Assembly: GCA_023055505.1 (NCBI GenBank)
Contig: JALIRH010000121.1
Coordinates: forward strand, 763,501-827,500
Direction of reading: 5' to 3'
From: Callipepla californica brunnescens
Lineage: Eukaryota; Chordata; Aves; Galliformes; Odontophoridae
DNA length: 64,000 nt
The notes under the pieces were generated by a model. It saw nothing but the letters and a program-made list of their open reading frames with translations. It did no database searches and was not told the DNA's origin. Below, piece by piece: positions 37,251-46,200 of this stretch (the stretch's first letter is position 1; each line of letters begins with the position of its first letter). The translations under genes were made by a program, and so were the position numbers.

Positions 37251-38414
37251 GACCAGCTACTGTATGGACTTGACTTCTTGAAATTTCAGGACTCTCTACT
37301 GGTTTTATTACCCTCCCAAAAACGAATGTGTGGCTTACACTTGCTAATATTACTCATCAGGAAACACTTTGCTTAGCCACTGCAACTGCACAAAATCCCT
37401 TCTCTACCCGCTTGGTGGGCTTTCCCATAGACGAGTGGCCAATCCCTGGTCCCTCACGAGCAATCTTTACTGGCACAAATTCGGTAGATAATTGGGATGG
37501 ATGGGTTCCATATCTTCCGTCTGCCAAATTAGAGCCACAAGAAATAGATTTCTTAGGATCTATAAAAATGGACTTCTGCCTGAGATTCCATTCTACTGGA
37601 AAAAATAAAACCAAACTATGGGATGTCAGTCCCGTAGACACAGCCATCAATAACCAAACTCTGTGGTGTAATTACACCTCACCCAGCCTTTCAAAATCAG
37701 TAAATGCTCCTTTACAGTTACCAGATGGAGTTTTCCGTAGTTGCGCTGACCGGGCATGGCCTGCCATTCCTTCTTACATTAGAGGTGGGCCATGTAGTCT
37801 CGGGCGTTTAACCATCCTTACCCGAAATGAGACAACTGTCTTGCAATGGAGAAAGAAATATTCTCATCACCGTTTTAGGAGAATGACCCACACCTTCAGA
37901 TCAGATTGTGATGATAACATGAAGTTTTGGAACAGGGAGACCATAGGAGCCGTTTCCTTTTTCACACCGCAGGTTGCTGTTGCTAAAGCTTTGGCAACAC
38001 TGAACAAACTGGGTTCTTGCTTAGCAAAACAAGGAAATGCCACTAGTTTAGCTTTAACAGGTCTTTTACTTGATGCGGACAGTGTCAGACATGCTGCGCC
38101 ACAAAATTGCGCTGCTACTGATTTCCTACTTCTGGCGCAAGGCCATGGCTGGGAGGATTTCGAAGGAATGTGCTGCATGAACCTGTCAGAACATTCCGTT
38201 TCAATTCAAGCAAGTATCAAGACCATACGGGATGGAGTGAAGAAACTGCAGGAACAGAGGGATTGGGACTGGTTGGACAAATGATTCTCGGGATGGGGGT
38301 CTCACCGGATGGCTCCACAGTATCTTAAAAATGATGTGCTACATTGCGATGATCGTTGTAACGCTTTTGCTGTTACTTCCTTGCATTTTACAATGTGCGC
38401 AAAAAGATGATTGA
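37247..38414 (+). pseudogene. env: Envelope glycoprotein, alpharetrovirus-like, broken
   Basis: Env mediates receptor binding (SU) and membrane fusion (TM). The ATG at 37247 overlaps the pol stop (ATGA). A TGA at 37271-37273 breaks the leader, after which the frame is open for 318 codons to TGA 38282-38284. Visible parts are seven N-glycosylation sequons, an RFRR furin-like site near 37870, a fusion-peptide-like segment near 37950-38000, and an immunosuppressive-domain-like helix near 38101-38150. In the CX6CC disulphide motif the first Cys is Trp (TGG 38150-38152), while the CC pair is intact. The membrane anchor (about 38331-38390) and tail lie in another frame, ending at TGA 38412-38414. 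At about 210 residues, SU is shorter than usual for alpharetroviruses, suggesting an internal deletion. Confidence 0.87.
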
Positions 38415-38441
38415 CAATGCTACAAAGAAAATATTCATAAC

Positions 38442-38456
38442 AGAAAGGGGGAGAAG
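38442..38456 (+). promoter_or_regulatory. Polypurine tract
   Basis: This 15-base purine run (AGAAAGGGGGAGAAG) directly precedes the TG that starts the 3' LTR. It is the expected primer site for plus-strand synthesis in a retrovirus. Confidence 0.85.
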
Positions 38457-38823
38457 TGGGTGATGGCAAAAGTGGGAGTCAGACGGAACTGTTAGCTAAG
38501 CAGGAATCAGGCCATAAACCTTGGACGTAGGCTGTGTAAAGATAAGCTGATAAGCTTGAGACAACCATGTCTAAGGAGTGAAAAGAAACAGAAGACAGTA
38601 ATGGATAGCAATAAGAAACTGTTTGTTTAGATGACTAGGAGTGTTTTATATTCTTGACCTGTTAACACTGAGGAGTGTAAATTCCCTCAATTAGATCCTT
38701 GTAGCTTCCCCCAGTTAGATCCTAACACACACTGCTTCTCTGTCTATCTAAGCTTTGAGTTGTTGCTTAATAAATGGAACATTAGCTAGCATCAAGCTGG
38801 GTTCCCGACCCTTCATTGTAACA
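38457..38823 (+). mobile_element. 3' LTR of the provirus (367 bp)
   Basis: The LTR begins TGGGTGATGG right after the polypurine tract and ends ATTGTAACA. A TTTATATT box at 38644-38651 may serve as TATA and AATAAA lies at 38769-38774, giving a short R-U5 of typical length. The next base starts a GGGTC minisatellite. No 5' LTR is present for comparison, so age cannot be estimated here. Confidence 0.82.
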
Positions 38824-38957
38824 GTCTGTGGGTCTCTATGGGTCCTGCTATGGGTCCCAATATGGTTTGCTGTGGGTCACTGTGGGTCCTGCTATGGGTC
38901 GCTGTGGGTCTCTATATGCCCCAGGAGATCCCTAAGGGGCTGCAGTTCCCCTCCACG

Positions 38958-38977
38958 CCACCAGGGGAGGGGGCGCT
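38958..38977 (+). promoter_or_regulatory. CTCF-like motif, interrupted copy
   Basis: CCACCAGGGG followed by AGGGGGCGCT: the CTCF core is present but appears split by a short insertion. It is followed by an E-box CACGTG near 38980. Confidence 0.4.
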
Positions 38978-39269
38978 CTCACGTGATGTCTCTGTGCCTT
39001 CCTATTGCTCTCTGAGGTTTTCTATGGGTCGCTGTGGGTCCCGGCATGGGTTGCTTTGGGTCAAGCTGTGGGTCACTGTGGGTCGCTGTGGGTCTCGCTA
39101 TGGGTCACTGTGGGTTGCTGTGGTTTGCTATGAGTCTCTATGGGTTGCTGTGGGTCGCTGTGGGTCACGCTATGGGTCCCAATAGGGTTCGCTGTGGGTC
39201 GGTGTGGGTCCTGCTATGGGTCTCTACGTGCCCCAGGAGATCCCTAAGGGGCTGCAGTTCCCCTTCACG

Positions 39270-39284
39270 CCACCAGAGGGAGCT
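39270..39284 (+). promoter_or_regulatory. CTCF-like motif, one mismatch
   Basis: CCACCAGAGGGAGCT fits the vertebrate CTCF core CCASYAGRKGGCRSY at every position except A for C at position 12. It lies in the same block of the minisatellite as the other two copies. Confidence 0.45.
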
Positions 39285-39516
39285 CTCACATGATGTCGCT
39301 GTGTCTCTACGGCTTCCTATTGCTCTCTGTGTTTTCCTATTGGGCGCTATGTGTCGCTATGGGTCCCAATATGCTTCGCTGTGGGTTACTGTGGGTCACT
39401 GTGGATCGCTATGGGTTGCTATGGATCGCTTTGGTTTGCTGTGGGTCCTGCTATGGGTCTCTGTGGGTCTCTAAGGTTCCCAATGGATCCCTAAGGGGCT
39501 GCAGTTCCCCTCCACG

Positions 39517-39531
39517 CCACCAGGGGGCGCT
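39517..39531 (+). promoter_or_regulatory. CTCF core motif, full match
   Basis: CCACCAGGGGGCGCT matches CCASYAGRKGGCRSY at all positions. Binding is inferred from the motif alone. Confidence 0.55.
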
Positions 39532-39830
39532 CTCACGTAATGTCGCTGGGTCTCTAGGGCTCCTTATTGCTATCAGTGGTTTCCTATTGGGCGCTATGGG
39601 TCGCTGTGGGTCACTATGCGTCGCTATCGATCTCTGTGGGCTGCTACGTTTTGCTGCGGGTCTCTATGGGACGCTATGGGTCACTGTGGGTCTTGCTATG
39701 TGTATCCATGGGTCGCTATGGGTCGATGTGGATCGCTATAAGTCTCTACATGTTGCTAAGGGTTGCAATGGGTCGCTGTGGGTCATGCTGTGGGTGTCTG
39801 TGGGTCCAGCTATGGGTCATTGCTCTGCCC

Positions 39831-40275
39831 CACACATCTGCCCCAAACCCCACACCTGGACCCACAGATCTGCCCCACATCCCACAGCTCTGCCCCACGG
39901 CTCAACCCCAATCTGCACATACCTGCCCCACATCCCACAGCTCTGCCCCACATACCTACCTGCCCCACAGATCAGCCCCACATTCCACAGCTCTGCCCCA
40001 TGGATCAGCCTCACATCCCGCAGCTCAGCCCCGCATCTGAGCCCCACATCTGCTCATACCTGCACCACACCTCCGCCCCCCAACCGCCACAGCTCTGCCC
40101 CACAGATCCACCCCACAGCTCAGCCCCGCATCCAACAGCCCTGCCCCAATCAGTGCACCTGGACCCACAACTCTGCCCCACAGCTCTGCCCCAAGCCTGG
40201 ACCCCACACCCACGACCCCAGCCCCAAATCCCTGCCCCATAACCCCATAACCTGACCCCGGCCCCATAACCGCCC
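39831..40275. repeat. C-rich degenerate repeat (CTGCCCCACAGCTC type)
   Basis: The region is made of imperfect 10-20-bp blocks such as CTGCCCCACA, CATCCCACAG and CCCCATAACC. Frames on both strands are open because stop codons are rare in this composition, and no protein family is recognisable. It probably expands the same kind of sequence seen at 63330-63540. Confidence 0.75.
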
Positions 40276-40620
40276 CTCCCGCCCTGCCACTGACCACGTG
40301 CTCTGCTTCCAGCTCCGCTTCCACCATGCGGCCGCTTCCGGCCCCACGGCACAGCTCGGCCAATCACAGCACAGATCGGCAGCGGAAAGGGCAGGGTGTG
40401 GGGTAGCGAGGCGGAACAGTGCCACTGGAACGAGGCACGATGACCGGAAATGACTGAAACTTCTGGGAGCGCGGATTTCCGGCAGCGAGCGGGACATTGT
40501 GGGTAAGGAGGCGGAAGCACGCCTGGAAGTGGGAAACCGGAAGCCAGTGGGAAGCGAGTGGGCATGGCCAACGTTAAGCCTCGCATTCGAGCCACGCCCC
40601 AACGTGCAATGACCCGAAGT
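40276..40620. promoter_or_regulatory. CpG-rich promoter-like block
   Basis: CpG density rises sharply compared with the flanks. The block contains a CCAAT box (GGCCAATCACAG near 40368) and several ETS-type GGAA sites (CTTCCGG near 40336, CCGGAAAT near 40443, TTTCCGGC near 40477, CCGGAAGC near 40537). This is typical of a housekeeping CpG-island promoter. No convincing first exon follows on either strand within the window. A short frame from ATGGCCAACG at 40564 runs into ACCCCAAA repeats and is not persuasive. The block may be a displaced promoter relative to the SGF29-like fragments on its right. Confidence 0.55.
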
Positions 40621-40773
40621 GACCCCGATGTGACGCAAAATGACCCCAAATATCCCAGATTACTTCCAACACTTCTTGGAAGCGCTGCGCCCCAAAGGGC
40701 CCCAAAATGACCCCAAAGTGACCCCAAAACCCTATAACGACCCCATAAGGACCATATCAAATCCCCTATGGGG
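40621..40773. repeat. GACCCCAAA-type degenerate repeat
   Basis: This is imperfect tandem sequence of the form GACCCCAAAATGACCCCAAAGTG. The same material resumes between the two SGF29-like copies (about 40817-40890). It holds no gene. Confidence 0.7.
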
Positions 40774-40816
40774 TCACTTCTTGGTGTCTCTGCAGGCCAC
40801 GACGCAGCACTGCACC
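40774..40816 (-). pseudogene. SGF29-like C-terminal end, partial second copy
   Basis: On the minus strand this short piece encodes VQCCVVACRDTKK followed by TGA at 40776-40774. It duplicates the last 13 or so codons of the better copy at 40915-41031 and keeps a stop where that copy reads on. Its upstream exon part is missing and replaced by ACCCCAAA repeat. It is a partial tandem duplicate. Confidence 0.6.
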
Positions 40817-40914
40817 CCAAAGTGCTCCAGAGTGACCCCAAAGTGACCGTAAATCGGCCCTAATGACCCCAAAAAACCTAAATCCTGGAACGGCCCCAGA
40901 ACGGCCACACGGGG

Positions 40915-41031
40915 TCGCTTCTTCTTGGTGTCCCTGCAGGCCACAACGTAGCACTGTGCGACGTTGAGTGGCGATGAATATCCGTCAGCGTACAACGTGT
41001 CCTCAAACAGCACCGAGGAATCATCCTGCGG
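40915..41031 (-). pseudogene. SGF29: Last coding exon of an SGF29-like gene
   Basis: SGF29 is the tandem-Tudor subunit of the SAGA/ATAC complexes that reads H3K4me3. The minus-strand exon starts after an AG acceptor (CTATAACAG) at 41031. It encodes PQDDSSVLFEDTLYADGYSS and then PLNVAQCYVVACRDTKKK, which I recognise as the C-terminus of the second Tudor region. Where the family ends after Lys-Lys-Lys, this copy has CGA (40917-40915). The second copy has TGA after Lys-Lys, so the frame reads on into repeat and stops at 40776-40774. Upstream exons should lie to the right, but telomeric unit sequence begins at 41612, so only a gene end is present. It is either a translocated fragment or the edge of a rearranged gene. 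Confidence 0.72.
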
Positions 41032-41242
41032 CTGTTATAGAGCAATTATGGGGTCAGGGGGAATTTATGGGGTCGGGAGGAAAGCAATGGGGTCAGGGGG
41101 AATTATGGGGTCAGGGGGAATTTAAAGGGTTGGGGGGGGAACAGGGGAACTAATAGGGTCAGAGGGGAAATTAATGGGGTCACGGGGGGAACAGGTGAAT
41201 TATGGGGACGGGGGGAAAGTAATGGGGTTGGGCTGATGTGAC
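41032..41242. repeat. Intronic GGGGTCAGGGGGAATTATG minisatellite, part 1
   Basis: G-rich imperfect tandem repeats of about 18-20 bp lie between two SGF29-like exon copies. This is the kind of intronic minisatellite seen in GC-rich avian microchromosome genes. Confidence 0.75.
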
Positions 41243-41272
41243 CTCAAACAGCACCGAGGAATCGTCCTGCGG
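41243..41272 (-). pseudogene. SGF29-like exon start, third copy (10 codons)
   Basis: After an AG acceptor (TAGAACAG) the minus strand encodes PQDDSSVLFE, the first ten codons of the exon at 41031. It then diverges at GAG followed by GT (41242-41241). The break coincides with a possible donor dinucleotide. The flanking acceptor region is also duplicated, so this is a tandem partial duplication of intron plus exon start. Confidence 0.6.
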
Positions 41273-41611
41273 CTGTTCTAGGGCAATTATAGGGTCGGGG
41301 GGAATAGGGGAAGTAACAGGGTCAGGAGGTGAAGTAATGGGGTCACAGGGGGGAATTGATGGGGTTGGGGGGGAAATTATAGGGTCATGGGGGGGAATTA
41401 TGGGGTCGGGGGAAAATTGTGGGGTCAGGGGGGAACTAATGGGATTTGGGGCTGACATTTGGGGGAAATAATCGGATTCTGGGGCTGATAATGGAGATTT
41501 TGGGGTGGAATTGCAGGATTTTGGCGCTGAGTTTTGGGGTCAGATATCGACATTATAGGGCTGGGTTATGGGGTCCATTCGTGCCCTTTTGGGGCCGGGT
41601 TCTGTGCTGTG
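41273..41611. repeat. Intronic G-rich minisatellite, part 2
   Basis: GGGGTCRGGGGGAA-type repeats continue and fade from about 41460 into AT-richer G-rich sequence (ATTTTGGGGCTGA). I find no further exon. The segment ends at GGTCCT (41612-41617), the breakpoint with macrosatellite DNA. Confidence 0.7.
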
Positions 41612-42231
41612 GGTCCTAAAACTAAAGAGAACCCTACCCCTTCCACTAAACCTTCATCTACATCCCTAACCCTTACCCTAAACCTAAATCTACACCAAAA
41701 CCTAACCCTAACCCTAACATGTCTTCTAACTGTAAAACTAATGCTTCACCTAACCCGAACTGAAACCCTAGGATTAAACCTTACCTAACACCTAGCTATA
41801 TTCCTAACCCTATCCTGAAACCTAACGTTAACCCTAACCCTAAAAACAACTTGGAACCAAACCCTAACCCTAACCTAACCCTTATCAGAACCCTAAATCT
41901 AATCCTAACCGTTACCTTAATTTAACTCCAATTCTACCTGAAATCTAAATGGGACCTTAAAACCAACCCCAAATTTAAGCCCAACCCTAAGCCTAACACA
42001 AAGCATTAGATTACCACAGCCATCACCTAACTTCTAACCCTGACCCTAACACTAATACTAAACCAAAACAGATTCCAAATACTAACCCAATTCCTATTCT
42101 GAAACCCAAAACTATTCCAAAAACAAACCCAAGGCCTAACCTTTCTCTCACTCTAACAATCAAAGAAAACCTATTCCTAAACCTAATCCTAAATCTAGTC
42201 CTAATCCTAACCCTCACCCTTAATCTAACCC
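41612..42231. repeat. Macrosatellite unit 7 resumes (C-strand half)
   Basis: From GGTCCTAAAACTAAAGAGAA the sequence again matches the unit (unit 1 from 3915). Compared with units 1-6 it passes directly from the second to the third AAAGCATTAGATTACCACA subrepeat (near 42000) and so lacks about 270 bp. More point differences are visible than among units 1-6 (for example CCCTAGGATTAAACC near 41766), fitting an edge copy that escaped homogenisation. It is interrupted by a solo LTR after AACCC at 42231. Confidence 0.88.
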
Positions 42232-42805
42232 TGTCAACGGTTTACCGGGCTGGATCGGCCCGGTTCCGTGACGATTGCTGCGGGGACCCACGGACCCACG
42301 CCCCAGGAAAGGGCAAGGAAAAAGGGAAAAGGGAAAAGGGAGATGGGCATAGAAACAAAACAGCGGCAACGATCTGAGGAGGAAAGCTAATTTACTAAAT
42401 AAGATATTAGAAAACAAAATAACACAATATAATACAATGTAATTGGAATTGAGGCTAATGAATCAAACAAAATGAGCAAGAGAGAGTGTCCGATAAACCG
42501 AAGGCCTTACGCTAACGCTGAAGGCGATACGGCAGCGAGCACCCACTGCTGAGTCGATCCCGAAGGAAAGAGAGTGTCCCGTGACCGCTGAGGGTTTTTA
42601 TCTGTTCCCTCTGAGCGGAAAACACGTAAAAATACAAAGCATCGCAAAGTCCTCTGGGGAATGTAGTGCTTCTTCTCTTCTCAGACAGGTATACCTGGAA
42701 TTATCAATGATCTATGGAGCTGGAGTATTAGCTCTTCAACTCCTAATGCAATACATGATGTTATGATGTGGAATACCAGTACCAAAAAATCATAAAACCA
42801 TGACA
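42232..42805 (-). mobile_element. Solo LTR (574 bp) with AACCC target-site duplication
   Basis: The element begins TGTCAACGG and ends CCATGACA, with terminal inverted TGTCA/TGACA. It is flanked by AACCC on both sides (42227-42231 and 42806-42810). Removing it with one duplication restores the TCTAACCCCAACCCCC seen in units 1-6 (near 4799), so insertion and empty site are both visible. Orientation is probably minus: that strand starts TGTCATGG, has an ATAAAA box (plus 42596-42601) and a possible AGTAAA signal (plus 42391-42396) towards its end. No internal coding region remains. The 5-bp duplication fits ERVL-like or some gamma-like elements. Confidence 0.82.
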
Positions 42806-43240
42806 AACCCCAACCCCCACCCAGAAGCTAACACTTAGCATTGTACAATACCTAAACGTACCCCTAATCCTTATCACTAAACCTAAAAGGAACCTGAAAC
42901 ATAGTGCTAAATCTGACCCGAACCCTAACCCTAAACTTCATCCTATTCCCAAACCTCGCCCTATTCAGAACCCTATTCCTAACCCGAACACTAACCCTTA
43001 CTCTATTACTAACTTGAAGACTAACCCTAACAATGAACCAATTCCTAAACCTTTTCCTTCCTCCAAATTGATTCCTAACACTAACCCTAACCCTAATCAA
43101 ACCCGAACCCTATTCTTAACCCTAAATCTAACCGTATCCCAATCCCTAACTCTTACCATAACCCTAACCCTAAGTCTTACTCTATCACTAACCCTAACCC
43201 TACATTAACCCTATCCTAACCCTAACCATAACCCTAACCT
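42806..43240. repeat. Macrosatellite unit 7, continuation to array edge
   Basis: The unit continues with the CAGAAGCTAACACTTAGC box (42820). It contains two segments absent from units 1-6: about 90 bp near 42917-43010 and about 100 bp near 43095-43200. The second is bounded by direct repeats of CACTAACCCTAACCCTA. Homology to the unit fades near 43240 into a different degenerate telomeric array. Confidence 0.78.
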
Positions 43241-46200
43241 AAACCTAATCCCAATCCTAACCCTAACCCTACCCTAACCCCTAACACTAATCCCCTAAAA
43301 CTTATCACAACCCTAACCCTGAACCCTAACACTACCCTAACCCTGAACCTAACCCTAATCCTACCCTAACACCAACCCTCACCCTAACCCTAACCCTAAC
43401 CCCTAACCCTAACACTAATCCCCTAACCCTAACCCCCTAACCCTAACCCTAACCTAACCCTTACCCCAACCCTAACCCCTAACCATACCCTAACCCTAAC
43501 CCTAAACCCTAACACTACCCTAACCCTGAACCTAACCCTAATCCTACCCTAACACCAACCCTCACCCTAACCCTTACCCAAACCCTAAACGTACCCTAAC
43601 CCTAACACTAACCCTACCCTAACTCTAACCCTACCCTAACCCTACCCTAACTCTTACCCTATCCCTAACCCTAACCCCTAACCCTAATACTGACCCTAAC
43701 CCCTAACCCTAACCCTTACCGTAAATTCTAATCCAACCCTAACCCTTACCCTAACCCCTAACCCTACCCTAACCCTACACTAACCCTCAAATCTAACCCT
43801 AATTCTACCCTAACCCTAACCCTACCCTTAACCCTGACCCTAACCATACCCTAACCCTTACCTAACCCTAACTCTACCCTAATCCTTAACCCTAAACCTA
43901 CCCTAACATTTACCCTAACCCCTAACCCTTACCCTAACCCCTACCTAACCATAACTCTAACATTAACCCTAACCCTACCCTAACACCTAACCCTACCCTA
44001 ACCCTGTGCTAACCCTAACCCTGACCCTGACCCTGACTCAAACCCTACCCTTAACCCTGACCCTGACCCTAACCCTACCCTAACCCTTACCTACCCCTAA
44101 GCCATAACCCTAACCCTAACACTAACCCTAACCCAACCCTAACCCTACCCTAACATTTACCCTAACCCCTAACCCTTACCTAACCATAACCCTAACACTA
44201 ACCCTAAACCTAACCTAACCCTACCCTAACCGTGACCCTAACCCCTATCCCCAACCCGTAAGCCCAAACCCTAACCCTGTCCCTAACCCCAACCCTACCC
44301 TAACCCTAACCCCAACACTACCCTAACCCTAACCCTGCCCCTAACCCTAACACTAACCCCTAACCCTACCCGAGCCCTAACCCCTAACCTTAACCCTAAC
44401 CCCTAACCCATACCCTACCCTAACACTACCCTACCCTTACCATAAACCTACCCTAACTCTACCCTTACCCTAACCCTACCCTAACCCTAACTCTAACCCT
44501 ACCCTAACTCTAACCCTATCCATAACCCTAACCCTACCATAACCCTATTGATGGACCCTAACCCTACCCTAACCCTAACCCCTTACCCTAACACCTAACC
44601 CTAACCCTAAACCCTAAACCTTGCCTAACCCTATTGATGGACCCTAACCATAACACTAACCCTACCCGTAATCCTACCCCTAACCCTTACCCAACCCTAA
44701 CCCTAACCCTAATCCAACCTAACCCTAACCCTAACCCTAACACTAACCCTACCCCTACACATACACCTAACCCTAACCCCTAACCCTAAACCCTAACCCT
44801 ATTGATGGACCCTAACCGTAACCGGAACCCTAACCCTAACTTTACCCTAACCCTACCCGTAACCCTACCCCTAACTCTTACCCTATTCTAACCCTAACCC
44901 TAACCCTAACCCTACCCTAACCCTAACTCCTAACACCTTAACCCTAATCCTAACCCCTAACCCTTACCCTACCCTAACCCTACCCCTACCCTACCCTAAC
45001 ACTAACCCCTAACCTTAACCCCTAACCCTAACCCTACCCTAACCCTAACCCTACACCCTAACCCTAACACAAACCCTACCCTAATCTAACCCTAACCCTA
45101 TTGATCGACCCAAAACCTAACCCTAACCCTACCCTAACCCTAAAACCCTAACCCTGACTCAAACCCTACCCGTAACCCTGACCCTAATACTTACCATAAC
45201 CATTATCTAACCCTAACCCTACCCCTTAAACCTAACCCTAACCCTACCCTAACCTTTACCCTAACCCTAACCCTTACTTAACCATAACCCTACCCTAACA
45301 CTAACCCTAACCCTACCGTAAACCCTAACCCTTACCCTACCCTAACCCTTACCCTTACCCTAACCCTACCCTAATCCTAACCCCTAACCCCAACCCCTAA
45401 GCCCTTATCCTGCCCCTAACCCTTACCCCACCCTAACCCTAAACCCAACCCTACCCTAGCCCTAAACCTACCCCAGCCCTAACCCCTAACCTTAACCCTA
45501 ACCACTAACCCAAACCCTACCCTAACCCTACCCTAACTCTAACCCTAACGCTTACCATAACCCTAACCCTAAACCTTACCCTAACACTAACCCTACCCTA
45601 ACCCTAACCCTGACACTGACCCTAACCCCTAACCCTAACCCTTACCGTAACCTCTAATCCAAACCTAACCCTAACCCTACCCTTACCTTAACCCTACCCA
45701 TACCCCTACCCTTACCCCTACCCCTACCCTAACCCTACCCTAACCCCTAACCCTTACCCTAACCATACTATAAGCCTAACCCTGACCCTAACACTGACCC
45801 TAACCCTAACCCTTACCCTAACCCTTACCTTTCCCTAACTCTTACCCTAACCCTACCCTAACCCTTACCATAAACCTAATCCTAACCCCTACCCTAACAT
45901 TAACCCTACACTAACCCTGACCCAAACACCTAACCCAAACCTAACACTAGCCCTACCCTAACCCTAACCCCAACCCTATCCTTAACCCTAACCCTAACCC
46001 TAACTCCTAACCCTACTCTAACCCTAAACCTTAACCTAACCGTAACCCCTGACCATACCCTAACCCCTAACCCTAACCCTACCCATACCCCTACCCCTAC
46101 ACTAACCCAACCCCTAACCCCTAACCCTAGCCCTACCCTAACCCCTAAACCTAACCCTAACCCTAAACCTTAACCCTACCCTAACCCTACCCTAAACCTA

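Larger units (their letters stand above)
34457..38823 (+). mobile_element. 5'-truncated endogenous retrovirus (protease to 3' LTR)
   Basis: Provirus remnant of about 4.4 kb on the plus strand, in the order protease end, RT, RNase H, integrase, env, polypurine tract, 3' LTR. The 5' LTR, gag and the protease start are absent. The left edge is degenerate telomeric DNA, so no target-site duplication can be tested. Pol resembles betaretrovirus/EAV-like polymerases, while the Env transmembrane subunit resembles alpharetroviruses. That combination is expected for avian endogenous elements. Pol is broken by at least seven frameshifts and five in-frame stops. Env has a long open stretch but is interrupted at both ends. 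No infectious or complete copy is possible from this locus. Family naming is inference and needs database comparison. Confidence 0.88.
38824..39830 (+). repeat. GGGTC minisatellite (about 10-bp period) with a larger repeat
   Basis: The region consists of decamers such as CTGTGGGTCG and CTATGGGTCA. Superimposed is a longer repeat whose common block (from CCCCAGGAGATCCCTAAGGGG to TCTCACGTGATGTC) appears near 38915, 39225 and 39475, about 250-310 bp apart. Frames encoding Val-Gly-Arg-Tyr-type peptides are repeat translations. There is no gene. Confidence 0.88.

Noticed and set aside
37357..38178. Minus-strand frames inside env
   Set aside because: They are shadow frames of the env coding sequence.
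39290..40255. Plus-strand frame of 321 codons
   Set aside because: It is composed of GGGTC and CCCCACA minisatellite translation, with no unique domain and a composition that disfavours stops.
40011..40841. Minus-strand frame of 276 codons over the CpG-rich block
   Set aside because: It spans promoter-like and repeat DNA, has no recognisable domain, and overlaps better-supported SGF29-like and CpG-island features.
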